DNA of 64,000 nt from Symbiodinium natans (Eukaryota; Sar; Dinophyceae; Suessiales; Symbiodiniaceae), in NCBI GenBank assembly GCA_905221605.1, contig CAJNDS010001780.1, positions 1 to 64,000 on the forward strand, given 5' to 3'. Below are positions 1 to 10,000 of this stretch, piece by piece (the first letter of the stretch is position 1; the number at the start of each line of letters is the position of its first letter). The position numbers were made by a program, and so were the translations under genes. Below the pieces are notes generated by a model. It saw nothing but the letters and a program-made list of their open reading frames with translations, was not told where the DNA came from and did no database searches.

Positions 1-1
1 A

Positions 2-2239
2 CAAATCATCGAAACACAACGAAAACTTCACCTGAGGAAAGCACATCAGGAACAAGCCAAAAAGTACGAGGCCTGGCTCCAAGGTGATGGGAAAAACCAT
101 CTGCGCCACCTTTACCGGGCACTCAAAAACACCACTACTCGCCCATTTGCGGACCTTGCGGTGGAGGTTAAGCCTCACGCCAGAAGGGCATGGTGGGCTG
201 ACATGTGGGCCCCAAGTGGGTTGAGCGGCACTCATGGCACCGACCCTCGCTTGGCCCTGCAGAACCAAGCGAGGAAACAAGCAGCCAACCTCTCGCCCAT
301 TTCGGTGGAGGAATGGAATTCCCTCCTAAAAAAGGTCCCAAACAAAGCCCCAGGCCCAGATGGGTGGTGCTATGAAATGCTCCGAGCATTACCTCATGAA
401 GCCATTCTTGAATTGGCTAGCATGGTGCGCCAATGGGAAATCGAAGCCCATTTTCCCCAGCACTGTGATATTACACAGTATGCCATGCTCCCCAAAAATG
501 AAACATCCGAACGGCCTATCGGGTTAACCCATGTCCTTCACAGGATATTTTGCAAGGCGAGATGGCATCTTATCACAGAGTGGGAGAACAGTTACAACCC
601 TACCTCTCCCTGGAATCAGGCAAAGGCAGGGAACAGTTCCCTTGACACGGCCCTCCGCCGCCTAATCAGGGCTGAAACAAACAAAAGAGAGAAGCGTCAC
701 ACCATTACCCTTCTCCTTGATCTAACATCCTGCTATGAGACTGTCCCACATTGGCAGCTCCTAGCCCAGGGTGTCCGACACTCCTTTCCCCCGCTTCTAC
801 TTGAAAGAGCGTTAAGCCTTTACTCAGGCAGCCGATACATAGAAGCGCAGGGGAGTCTGTCTCGCCCCATCCGAGCTACAAGAGGTCTCATAGCAGGTTG
901 CCCTCTCGCCCCTGCTCTTTCCAGAGTTGTGCTCCACGATCCGATCTCGAAGATGCACTCTGCCTCCCCTGTACACCACATCGATTTGTGGGTGGACGAT
1001 TGCTCAGCAGATTTTGTCGATTCTCATGCGCCGACAGTCGCTGCTCAAGCCATCAAGTGTTACAGGGAGCTTAAAGCTGACCTCGAGAATCAGGGCCTGA
1101 TGGTCAGCACCACCAAAACGGCTTTCATCTGCTCAAACAAAGCCTCGGCCAGAGAGCTGCAATCCTTGCTTGAAGAACATGAACCCCCCATCAAAACCTT
1201 AGGCAAGGACCTTGGTCTGGATTATGCTGCGGGGCAGAGGAGGCGAATCACAGTGGCCAAAGGCAGGCACGCTAAAGGAGGGCAGCGAGCCAGGAAATTG
1301 ACCAAGCTGCAAGTCAAAAGCACTAGCATCAGAGTGAGACTCTTCAACGGTTCCATCCGGTCCTCTGCCTTGTATGGGCATGAAGGGGTTGGGGTCGCGC
1401 CTAAACGGCGCAAATGGTTCAGAAGTTTGCTGGCTGCAGCCTTGGGCAGACCCACGCTTGCCAGCACTGACTCAGCCCTTGAGTTCCACTCGAACAAAGT
1501 TGTAGATCCAGCCTACACCATCTTGTCGCAGCATTTCAAGGCGATACGGAGGCTTCTTCTCAGCTGGCCCGACAGGGACATTGCCAGATTGCACCAGAGC
1601 TGGAACAAACTCGGGCAATGGCTGAGCGAGGCTGAACATCCCTGGAAAAGGGCGGCTGGACCGCTTGGAGCCGCCTGGTGCTACCTTCAAGAGTTGGAGT
1701 GGGAGGCCATCAGCCTCAGCAAGTGGCGTGTTGAAGGCGACATTCTTGACATCCGTCAGGGACCTGACTTCCATAGACTTCTTTTCCAGCTAAAACATCT
1801 AATTGACACCAGGCGACACCGCCGCATTGCTCAATCAGATGGTGGCAAAGGATTAGAGACAGGACCGGACTGGACAGCCCCCAGAAGGCTCCTCAAACAA
1901 GCCAACAAGCAAGAAAAGGCGGCGCTCCAAGCGTTGTGGCAAGGCGCTGTCAAGGCGTCTCCAACAGCCACGTGTTCCCTGTGCAACCTTCCTGCCACCA
2001 AGAAGCATGTACTCTGGGAATGCAAATGGTGGAAAAAGCATGGTGAACAACCGCCTAGATGGTGGGAAGATTACCCGGAGCATCAATCCACTGATTGTCT
2101 GTGGAATTTTGGGCTCATGCCCAACCTTCCCAGGGAAATGCCCTTCGGAGATTCTATTCTGGAAGTCCAAGGAGTCCTCCGCAATCCAGACCAAATCCCT
2201 GAAGGCGCTTTCGCGGCCACTGAGGGGCCCCACCACTGA
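2..2239 (+). CDS. LINE ORF2 fragment, reverse transcriptase (copy A)
   Basis: The frame is open from the window edge to 2239. It encodes the C-terminal two thirds of the LINE ORF2: reverse transcriptase and a downstream thumb/zinc region. Visible motifs are the palm aspartate in LLLDLTSCYETVP (about nt 712-750), the GLIAGCPLAP block and the catalytic WVDDCS (about nt 990). A C-x2-C...H-x5-C-like cluster (CSLCNLPATKKHVLWEC, about nt 1975) lies near the end. The endonuclease half lies outside the window. Copy B has Phe where copy A has Cys in motif A. A 7-bp deletion just before the end removes the RNase H Asp-Ala-Ser-Gly start seen in copy B and forces an early stop. It is probably non-functional. 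Confidence 0.85.
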   Translation, partial: QIIETQRKLHLRKAHQEQAKKYEAWLQGDGKNHLRHLYRALKNTTTRPFADLAVEVKPHARRAWWADMWAPSGLSGTHGTDPRLALQNQARKQAANLSPISVEEWNSLLKKVPNKAPGPDGWCYEMLRALPHEAILELASMVRQWEIEAHFPQHCDITQYAMLPKNETSERPIGLTHVLHRIFCKARWHLITEWENSYNPTSPWNQAKAGNSSLDTALRRLIRAETNKREKRHTITLLLDLTSCYETVPHWQLLAQGVRHSFPPLLLERALSLYSGSRYIEAQGSLSRPIRATRGLIAGCPLAPALSRVVLHDPISKMHSASPVHHIDLWVDDCSADFVDSHAPTVAAQAIKCYRELKADLENQGLMVSTTKTAFICSNKASARELQSLLEEHEPPIKTLGKDLGLDYAAGQRRRITVAKGRHAKGGQRARKLTKLQVKSTSIRVRLFNGSIRSSALYGHEGVGVAPKRRKWFRSLLAAALGRPTLASTDSALEFHSNKVVDPAYTILSQHFKAIRRLLLSWPDRDIARLHQSWNKLGQWLSEAEHPWKRAAGPLGAAWCYLQELEWEAISLSKWRVEGDILDIRQGPDFHRLLFQLKHLIDTRRHRRIAQSDGGKGLETGPDWTAPRRLLKQANKQEKAALQALWQGAVKASPTATCSLCNLPATKKHVLWECKWWKKHGEQPPRWWEDYPEHQSTDCLWNFGLMPNLPREMPFGDSILEVQGVLRNPDQIPEGAFAATEGPHH

Positions 2240-3423
2240 CCAGCGGCTTCAAACCGTGGTGTGGGGGTTGATAGTTTATGAATGGTGTGGGGACACACAC
2301 GCCCAAGCGAATCGGGTCCATTGCCGGTCTCCTTGGTAATGAGCAGTCAGTGTACCGAGGGGAGGCTAAAGCCATCCAACAAGCGGCCCTTCTCCTTCCA
2401 GAAGGGACCGATGTCACCAGTGATTGCAAAGGGGCCGTTGCGCGTGCCAGAAGGGGCCCCGCAGGGGGAGGAGCACACCAAGACATTTTTGGTACTGCGC
2501 CCACCCATGAGCTTCGCCTTACATGGCCGGTTCTTCCTGGGGTTGATCCTTAGGGAAAACAACTTGCGGGCCATCCTTCTTGCCTCCCTCAAGCAAGGAG
2601 AGGAGCCGGCGTCCTAAAAAGCTGGCCACATCGGTAGCCAGTTTGTCCTGTTTCTGCAGCCTTTCTGCACGCTCAGTGCTGTAGAGGGCTTTGGCATGTC
2701 TGGACACCAATGCATCAACCTCAGCATTGATGTTGCGCCGCCATTCTTGGCCTTCCCCCATTTTTGCCTTAAATTCCTCGCATCCCAAATGGGATGGGAC
2801 CCAACCCTCCCTCCAGTAGCTCCTCCTCAAACCAATCCACCTTCTCCAAAAACCGGTGGAAGAAACGCCGGAAAATTCAGAGGGGCAACCAAGCCACCAC
2901 AGGCCTGAATTCCCCCACCGTGAATCCGGCGGATGGCATTCCAGGGGGTGACGCTACCACAGCACGACCTGAAGAAACAGGGAGCCTTAACAAAAAACAA
3001 ATTTTGACAGGCTTGGTGCAAGGCACCCTAGACGTTAAAGGTCACACCTTTGTCATCACCCGGAACACCGTTAACAATTTGCAAATCAAATGTGAAAATT
3101 GCGGTTTGTGGATTCAACAAGTTGACACCAAAGACACATTCAACCGAAAGACCCATAACCACTGCAAGGGTCATCCGGACAGCGTTCCCTCCCCAACATG
3201 GACGTGGCACGCCTCCCACGTTATGGTGAATGAAGGGAACCGATGGGTGTGCACAAAATGCAGTAGCACTCAAAGTGTTGGGGGGTTAACCCATGGCCCC
3301 CTTGAAAGACCCTGCCAACACGCCCCGAATAAGAGGCCCCCAACGAATGCCCTTAAACTCAATAAAGCAGCCCAGGGTACGCCGTCGGTCGCCACCTTCT
3401 TTGGGGGCCCAAGAAATGGATAG
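2240..3423 (+). pseudogene. LINE RNase H/zinc-finger region, broken (copy A)
   Basis: This is the counterpart of the intact frame at 11007-12170. The N-terminal RNase H part is in another frame because of the upstream 7-bp deletion. The block 2524-2801 is inverted, so residues such as WVPSHLG are read on the - strand (2519-2830). The C-terminal part (2794-3423) is open and carries the zinc-binding segment CENCGLW ... HNHC ... CTKC. The protein cannot be made as one unit. Confidence 0.8.
2524..2801 (-). other. internal inversion in LINE copy A
   Basis: This roughly 278-bp block is the reverse complement of copy B 11271-11548. The left boundary follows ...TTACATGG and the right boundary precedes ACCCAACCCTCC; in copy B the same flanks enclose the block in the opposite sense. 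One or two bases at each edge are ambiguous because of short GGCC/GGGACC microhomologies. Confidence 0.85.
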
Positions 3424-3623
3424 TGATTTTCAGGTCTGAACAATGTGAAATCTGCATTTTGCAGTGTCTTGTGTTAAACTACCCTTCAGTACCTTTGCAC
3501 CTGCCTGATTTCCACTTGCCTGCCCTCACCTCCCGTATGGAATAAAATCCCCACACTGCAGCCGCTGGTCTCAAACACAGGTAGCAGCCGTAGGGCAGTT
3601 TAGCTACCTTAGAACCTGTAGAT

Positions 3624-5060
3624 ATGGGATGGGGCCAGGGCAAAGGAAAGGGGGCGCAGCCTCCTCAAGGCAAAGGCAAAGGTAAGGGGGGGGGGAGCCA
3701 ACCTCCCGGAGCAGGCAAAGGGGGCCATCCTCCTGGAGGTAAAGGCGAGATCCCCTTCAAGCGGCCTTCCAAGAAGGACAGAGATCGCCTTAAGCAGCTG
3801 GGTTTGTGGCCACCTCCCAAGGGGCAAGGCAAGAACGCCCGAGCAGGCCCACACCCGGCAGAGGAAAGGGGTCACGCCAGACCACCCACACCCCCCCCCG
3901 TCAGACGGGGGGCTCCAGCAGCAAGAAGCCCCTCAACGAGCCGCAGCCGCACACCGCGCCAAGAGGAGACCGATGCAGAAGCACCAGCTGCGGAGTCCCC
4001 CTCGCAATCGTCGAACTCAACAGAGCTTCGACGAGCCTCACCCGACCAACCGCGGCACCAGCCCGAGCCGAGCCCAACCCCACCTGCCGAGGGGGGAGAG
4101 GCAAGCACTGACCCCATGCCAGTCAAGCAGGAATCAACCGAGGAGTTTAGCTCCGAAGAGTCGTCAGGAGAGGCGGCACCTCTTCTACCTTGGCCTCTCT
4201 TGGCAGACAGCCTCCACCTCACGGTTGACCGGGTTCGCCGTAGCAACAACCGTGACTTCTGGCTGTCTAACCTCGGCCCAACCTTGTGGTTGGATTGCTT
4301 CCCAACCTTCAAGGGTTCCAGCCTCCTGGGCATAGGGGGAACGCGAGCAGTGTACACCTCACCTTCCTCAGAAGGCAAGGTGTGGAAGGTTGCTCTCAAA
4401 GCAGATCCCAGCCACCATGGGATTGAGCAAACCATTGGGCAGCGGCTGCCAGGTTTATGTGCCACGCAAACCAGAATGGTGGGGACGGGACAGCTCACCA
4501 TCCGTGACTTCAAGACCCTGGAGATTGAGGTCTTGGAGGTTGAGCGTCTTACGCTGTTGCCTGACCAGCCCTCCAACCTCCAGGTCTTGCACATGTTCAT
4601 GGTCCTCACAGCCCTTGTGGGTGCTGGCATTTGGGTCAGGGACCTGAACAGAAAGAATTGGGGGGTTCGTCCCCCCAATCCACACGGGCCCGATCAAGGG
4701 CCTGCGGAAATCGTGGCCCTTGATTGTGGGGGTTGGGCATTCCAAGATGCCCCGCTTGGTTTTCCCCAACGCGTCCGCATTGCCTCATGGTGGGGGTGGA
4801 TCGAAGCCAACACCCCCGAGGTAGCGGCGTGGGCTCGAGGCGTCGTCCGTACGGACCACTCGAGCCCACGGCGACTCGCCATCGCCTTCAGGCAGCGCCT
4901 CCTTGCCACGGATGGGGGGAAGGAGGTTCTTGGGACTTTGATCCGTCAAGGGGTCATCATCCCTAGTCCCTCGCTGAACCTGTGCCTCCCGATGACGGTC
5001 AATGGAGTCAACAGTAGCGGGGACTGGTGCTTCGCCTCAATTGAAGACCTTGAGGCGTAA
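3624..5060 (+). CDS. LINE 3'-terminal ORF with protein-kinase-like domain (copy A)
   Basis: The protein has 478 residues. Residues 1-70 are Gly/Lys/Pro-rich (GKGKG repeats) and 80-180 are low-complexity Ser/Pro/Arg (RS-like), so both look disordered and able to bind RNA. Residues about 200-470 resemble a protein-kinase fold: a glycine loop GIGGTRAVY (about 235), VWKVAL with a possible ATP-binding Lys (about 252), a Glu in the following helix, a catalytic-loop-like WVRDLNRKNWG (about 335-345; compare HRDxxxxN), and ALDCGG (about 365; compare DFG). The His of HRD is replaced by Val and the Phe of DFG by Cys. The ORF is intact in both LINE copies. Kinase activity is inference; the fold call rests on motif order only. 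Confidence 0.7.
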   Translation: MGWGQGKGKGAQPPQGKGKGKGGGSQPPGAGKGGHPPGGKGEIPFKRPSKKDRDRLKQLGLWPPPKGQGKNARAGPHPAEERGHARPPTPPPVRRGAPAARSPSTSRSRTPRQEETDAEAPAAESPSQSSNSTELRRASPDQPRHQPEPSPTPPAEGGEASTDPMPVKQESTEEFSSEESSGEAAPLLPWPLLADSLHLTVDRVRRSNNRDFWLSNLGPTLWLDCFPTFKGSSLLGIGGTRAVYTSPSSEGKVWKVALKADPSHHGIEQTIGQRLPGLCATQTRMVGTGQLTIRDFKTLEIEVLEVERLTLLPDQPSNLQVLHMFMVLTALVGAGIWVRDLNRKNWGVRPPNPHGPDQGPAEIVALDCGGWAFQDAPLGFPQRVRIASWWGWIEANTPEVAAWARGVVRTDHSSPRRLAIAFRQRLLATDGGKEVLGTLIRQGVIIPSPSLNLCLPMTVNGVNSSGDWCFASIEDLEA

Positions 5061-5596
5061 GCCCGCCGGGAAGGGGTCAAAACCCACCTGTGCACACCAC
5101 TTGCGGGGGCCCACGCCGCACCCACCGCTACACCTACCCACCCGAAAAGGGGGGAGCAGGGCACCTCTTGCAGGGCCTGTACTTGTACAGTCCTGTGTAG
5201 TCCAGCTTACCTCCAAAGAGAGGAGTAGGGGAGCGGCAGCTTTCTTTTAGGCCCTCGTCCACTCTGCAGTGGTGTTCGCACAACTTCCCGGCAGGGATGC
5301 CCCAAGCCAACCCGGAATGGCCTCTGCCTGTTTTCACTCACCCACCTTGGGGAGTATGGGCCTACACGGCAACCACCACCACACTTACCCACCCTTTAGG
5401 GGGGAACAAGTAGGGCACCTCTTGAAGGGCTCGTAGGGCAACGGCCCAAAGAGGTCTTGAGCAAACCCTCCAAAGTGAGGAGTAAGTGTGGTAGAAGTTT
5501 TAGGCTCCTCCACCAAAGGTGGAAAACCCAAGGACGGTTTTAGGAATTGCCGCTTCGGCGGCCGCGCCTCGCGCTCCGAGAAGAAAAATTCACCTG
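5061..5596 (+). other. LINE 3' untranslated region (copy A)
   Basis: No gene is seen here. It holds an imperfect direct duplication of about 140 bp (about 5120-5260 and 5380-5515), each unit starting TACCCACCC...GGGG and continuing AGGGCACCTCTTG. It ends with a short perfect hairpin at 5550-5561. No poly(A) or simple repeat ends the element; homology between copies stops at CACCTG. Confidence 0.7.
5550..5561 (+). promoter_or_regulatory. UUCG-tetraloop hairpin near LINE 3' end (copy A)
   Basis: CCGC-TTCG-GCGG forms a perfect 4-bp stem with a C(UUCG)G loop, about 35 bp before the element end. Many LINEs with stringent 3' ends use such a stem-loop as the site their reverse transcriptase recognises; that role here is inferred. 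Confidence 0.55.
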
Positions 5597-5597
5597 G

Positions 5598-5618
5598 TGG
5601 CTCAAGTTTCGGCTCAGA
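5598..5618 (+). other. spliced-leader-like relic at LINE copy B 5' end
   Basis: TGGCTCAAG (5598-5606) equals the last nine bases of the dinoflagellate spliced leader (...CCATTTTGGCTCAAG). It is followed at once by TTTCGGCTCAG, a near match to the same end, so it reads like two tandem leader ends. The position at the element junction is what would be expected if a trans-spliced LINE RNA had been reverse transcribed. The match is short, so chance is possible. Confidence 0.45.
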
Positions 5619-5811
5619 CCCCGGTGGGGTGTTGTGGTAGGAAAGCGACTGTGAAACAAGCCCTGAGGCCCAAACCTTGTGTGGGGGAACAGGCTCCATC
5701 TTGAATCCCAGTCTCTTTGTAGTGCCATAGCATACCGTACCCGCCGGAAAGGGGCTCGCTCCTAACGGGGGTTGACCAACACACCCTCCCACCATCATAG
5801 GGGGGGAAAGG
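5607..5811 (+). other. LINE copy B 5' untranslated region
   Basis: This is 5' leader sequence before ORF1. No gene, promoter motif or stable repeat is recognised. Confidence 0.4.
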
Positions 5812-7003
5812 GTGGTCAACACGCCTCCCGCAATGGGTCGGGAATACACTGTGTGCAAGGGCTGTGGAAATTGGATCTACACAGATCTAATCACGCAGGA
5901 CCTCAAATGCAAGAAGTGTGCAAAGACCTGGCCCACCAAGGGGAGGCGTCCTACAGTGTGGGAGTCTGCCACCTGGAGGAACCCCAAAACCCCTAAGCCC
6001 AAAGCCCAGAATGGGGAGGCAATGGGGGGCACGCCCAACCCGCCGTCGCCCAAGCCGCCTCGAACCCCTAAGGTCTACAAGGCCTTGGAAGGGGTATGGG
6101 AACAAATTCCCGAAGCTGCCCGTGTTGAACTCTCCAAGGCCGGTTTCAGGGCCCCGGTGGAGGACAAGTCGTCGGATGAGGTGGCCCTTCTGGACCTATT
6201 GCAGGCCCACATTGGGGATCTGCCAGCGGACGTCCAGACAGCGCTACACAACAGGAACAAGGTTCGATGTTCCGCCAGAAGAAGCCGCCATAACAGCCAC
6301 GAACGAGCTCAAAGGGGCATCCACCAAGCTGCGATCCTTAGGCCACCGCAAAATTCGTCTCCAAGCCCAGATTGACGAATCGAAAGCCGCCCTCAAAGCG
6401 TTGTATGTTGAAATGCAAAACTTGATGCAAGAGCTGAAAGCGGCTGAGGAAAATATGGAAACCCTTGCCAAGACCTTCCGGGACAAGGTACTTCAGGCGC
6501 CCGTTCAAGAAGAAGATGAGGACTTTAATCTGTCCGAGGTGCTTGGAAGCATTGGCCTTTCCCTTGATGAAGCCCAACTCCAAAAGGTGCGGGATGCCCA
6601 GGCTCAGCACAAGCTCCAGCGAAGGCAGAAGGCTGCGGAGCAGCTGCTGGCCCATGCCGGCTTCCCGCCTGGATTGGGGGGGAGTCCTCCAGGTATAGGG
6701 GGTCAGGCCATTGCAGCCCAGTTGGAAGCCATTGGGGTGACCCTGACCCCAGACCAAAAGAACATGGTAATCACTGGGCAGTGGCCCGGCCCCTCACAAA
6801 CCATCGACCTCAAGGCGGCAATTGAGCAAGGATGCCCCAACATGGAAATCGAAGACCTTGAGCTAAGACGAGAAGAACTTGAAGTGCAGCTTGAGCGCAA
6901 GCGACGCAAGCTGGCTACCCAAAGCGCCTCCCCACCCACCTCCGTCAAAGAAGGGGGCAAGGAAAAAGGGGAGCGCAGCCGCTCGCCCAAAACCAGGAGT
7001 TAG
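5812..7003 (+). CDS. LINE ORF1, frameshifted (zinc ribbon plus coiled coil)
   Basis: This is the likely nucleic-acid-binding ORF1. The first frame (5812-about 6258, probable Met at 5812 or at 5833 within PAMGREYTVC) encodes a four-cysteine zinc ribbon CKGCGNW...CKKCAKTW, then a Pro/Lys-rich linker and a helical stretch. The second frame (about 6258-7003) continues at FDVPPEEAAIT and has a long charged helix rich in Glu/Lys/Leu heptads (about nt 6300-6500), typical of ORF1 coiled coils, and a basic tail ending RSRSPKTRS. The switch needs a +1 shift near AACAAGGTTCG. A sequencing error, a mutation or programmed shifting are all possible. Confidence 0.65.
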
Positions 7004-7039
7004 GAACCCGGCCGGGAGGGCGCCAAGTGGGGTTTAATA

Positions 7040-10000
7040 GTGGGCTATTGGCCTCACCAGGAGCCCGACCTGTGGCCAGGAGGTTCGGAAGCCGAACAAG
7101 GTTTTGTCACTGTATATAAAAAGAAGTGGAAGGCGAAGGGCCAGCTTTCTTGGTCCAAAGACGTTGAGAAGGCTAGCACCCGTGTGCCCTCCGCGAGCCT
7201 TTCAGGCACTCCCGAGTCTCAGGCTGTTTTGACCACACCATCCAAGCCGGGGACGGAGGACGATTTTGACCCTTTCCCCCTTTCTAGGGGGGTTTTTACA
7301 AACAATATCTCACCTGAGTGGAGGGAGTTCGGTCCTTCCCCAATCAATCTCTACAACCGGTTTTCAGCCCTGGCGGCAACGATGAATTCACCTCCCTCCT
7401 CCTCAAGGCCAAGGACCAGTCACTTGCTGCATGTGAGGAGGAATTGGTGGAACTGGTGGACAAAATGCCAATCCGCCAAGGGTCTCTTGAAGAATGGGCG
7501 GCCAACCATGCATTGCATCAACTGGCCACTCACAGAAACGAACCTAGTGTTTGTCTGGAGGCAATTGCTGATGCAAAAAGGCAGCCCAAAGACGAACCAG
7601 CAAAATTTGAAATCACAGTTGCCAATGTCACAAGATGGAGAGCTGAGATCAAAACGTGGCTCCTAGATAGGCGACCACAGGGGGTGTGTCTCCAGGAAAC
7701 CCACCTCACAGCCAAAGAACAGCATCTTGCCATCCATCAGTTGGATCAGGCCGGGTACGCTGCCTGGACCCTACCGGCCCACCCAACTGAGGGGGGGAAA
7801 AACTCTGGAGGCGTCATGATTGCAGTTGAAAAAGATCGAAATTTCCGATTCCTGAGATCCTTTGGTGTTGAAGGTAAAGGGTATGTGGCTGTGGTAGGTA
7901 GAACCGGGAAGAGGGACATTGTTTTTATTTCCATCTACCTTGAAACCAGTGTAGGCCTCACTGGAGGACACAACCCCACCATTGTCGGTGATCTTATTGC
8001 CTTCATTAAAGGCCTCACCATTGAATGGTTTGTAGCGGGGGATTTCAACCTCCCACCACAAGACATACTCGAAACCTCGATTGAGTCCCTCCTGCGCGGG
8101 AAAGTGCTAGCTACTAACGAGCCCACCATCATGGGTGGCAATGAAATCGACTTTGCCATAGCTAGCCACACCGTCTCAAATGGGCTCGAAATCACAACTG
8201 ATTGGGACGTTCCCTTCAGGCCCCATTGCGCCATTCGGTACACACTCAACGCGGGGGTTTTCCGAGTCTGTACCCTACAAGCCAGGCCCTTCCGGAGACC
8301 TGTTGACGATGAACAGGCACCATTCCAAGGACATTTCACCTTGGTTTATCCCAGCCTCCTCCTAGAGCCGAGGGCGGATGACGCCATTACAGCTGGGTTT
8401 GCCGGTTTTACTCAGCGTGTTGAGGCGAGCCTCTATCCCTCAGACATCAGAGGCAGGGGTTGCCAGGTTGAAACCCATATTGGACCACTAGCCCCGCCTA
8501 AACCCACAGGTTTCGTCTGGGCTGGTGGGAAGTCCAAATTCTGGGGTAGACTTACGGTCTGGCACCGGCAAGGCCTCCGCATTGGTCTGAGTCCCAAGCT
8601 TCAGCAGGTGGTCCAATCCCACCTCTCCCAACTCCTTCTCAATTGGGAGGAATGCGATGCATTCAGGTGCCAGACAGCGGTTAACCTCGTCCAAGAGCAC
8701 TTTGGAAAAGAAGGGCCCAAAGCCAAAGAGGTCAGACAAATCATCGAAACACAACGAAAACTTCACCTGAGGAAAGCACATCAGGAACAAGCCAAAAAGT
8801 ACGAGGCCTGGCTCCAAGGTGATGGGAAAAACCATCTGCGCCACCTTTACCGGGCACTCAAGACTGAGGAAAACACCACTACTCGCCCATTTGCGGACCT
8901 TGCGGTGGAGGTTAAGCCTCACGCCAGAAGGGCATGGTGGGCTGACATGTGGGCCCCAAGTGGGTTGAGCGGCACTCATGGCACCGACCCTCGCTTGGCC
9001 CTGCAGAACCAAGCGAGGAAACAAGCAGCCAACCTCTCGCCCATTTCGGTGGAGGAATGGAATTCCCTCCTAAAAAAGGTCCCAAACAAAGCCCCAGGCC
9101 CAGATGGGTGGTGCTATGAAATGCTCCGAGCATTACCTCATGAAGCCATTCTAGAATTGGCTAGCATGGTGCGCCAATGGGAAATCGAAGCCCAGTTTCC
9201 CCAGCACTGTGATATCACACAGTACGCCATGCTCCCCAAAAATGAAACATCCGAACGGCCTATTGGGTTAACCCATGTCCTTCACAGGATATTTTGCAAG
9301 GCGAGATGGCATCTTATCACAGAGTGGGAGAACAGTTACAACCCTACCTCTCCCTGGAATCAGGCAAAGGCAGGGAACAGTTCCCTTGACACGGCCCTCC
9401 GCCGCCTTATCAGGGCTGAAACAAACAAAAGAGAGAAGCGTCACACCATTACACTTCTCCTTGATCTAACATCCTTCTATGAGACTGTCCCACATTGGCA
9501 GCTCCTAGCCCAGGGTGTCCGACACTCCTTTCCCCCGCTTCTACTTGAAAGAGCGTTAAGCCTTTACTCAGGCAGCCGATACATAGAAGCGCAGGGGAGT
9601 CTGTCTCGCCCCATCCGAGCTACAAGAGGTCTCATAGCAGGTTGCCCTCTCGCCCCTGCTCTTTCCAGAGTTGTGCTCCACGATCCGATCTCGAAGATGC
9701 ACTCTGCCTCCCCTGTACACCACATCGATTTGTGGGTGGACGATTGCTCAGCAGATTTTGTCGATTCTCATGCGCCGACAGTCGCTGCTCAAGCCATCAA
9801 GTGTTACAGGGAGCTTAAAGCTGACCTCGAGAATCAGGGCCTGATGGTCAGCACCACCAAAACGGCTTTCATCTGCTCAAACAAAGCCTCGGCCAGAGAG
9901 CTGCAATCCTTGCTTGAAGAACATGAACCCCCCATCAAAACCTTAGGCAAGGACCTTGGTCTGGATTATGCTGCGGGGCAGAGGAGGCGAATCACAGTGG

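Larger units (their letters stand above)
1..5596 (+). mobile_element. LINE copy A, 5'-truncated by the window edge
   Basis: The sequence matches copy B (8736-14343) almost base for base, so it is the 3' part of the same non-LTR retrotransposon. Relative to copy B it has a 9-bp in-frame deletion near position 127, a 7-bp frameshifting deletion near 2222 and an inverted block at about 2524-2801. Homology to copy B stops at 5596, where the copy B 5' end begins, so the copies sit head to tail. The last ORF (3624-5060) is intact although the RNase H region is wrecked. Whether more of copy A lies to the left cannot be seen. Confidence 0.85.

Noticed and set aside
1472-1774. - strand ORFs inside the LINE RT
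   Set aside because: They overlap a well supported RT frame in both copies and have no domain of their own.
5812-7003. A host transcription factor with a zinc ribbon
   Set aside because: It lies within the LINE unit, upstream of ORF2 on the same strand, and its coiled coil fits ORF1.
7318-7660. Two independent overlapping genes at 7040-7666 and 7318-11022
   Set aside because: They read better as one ORF2 with a frame break near 7378, since each frame loses protein-like character where the other begins.
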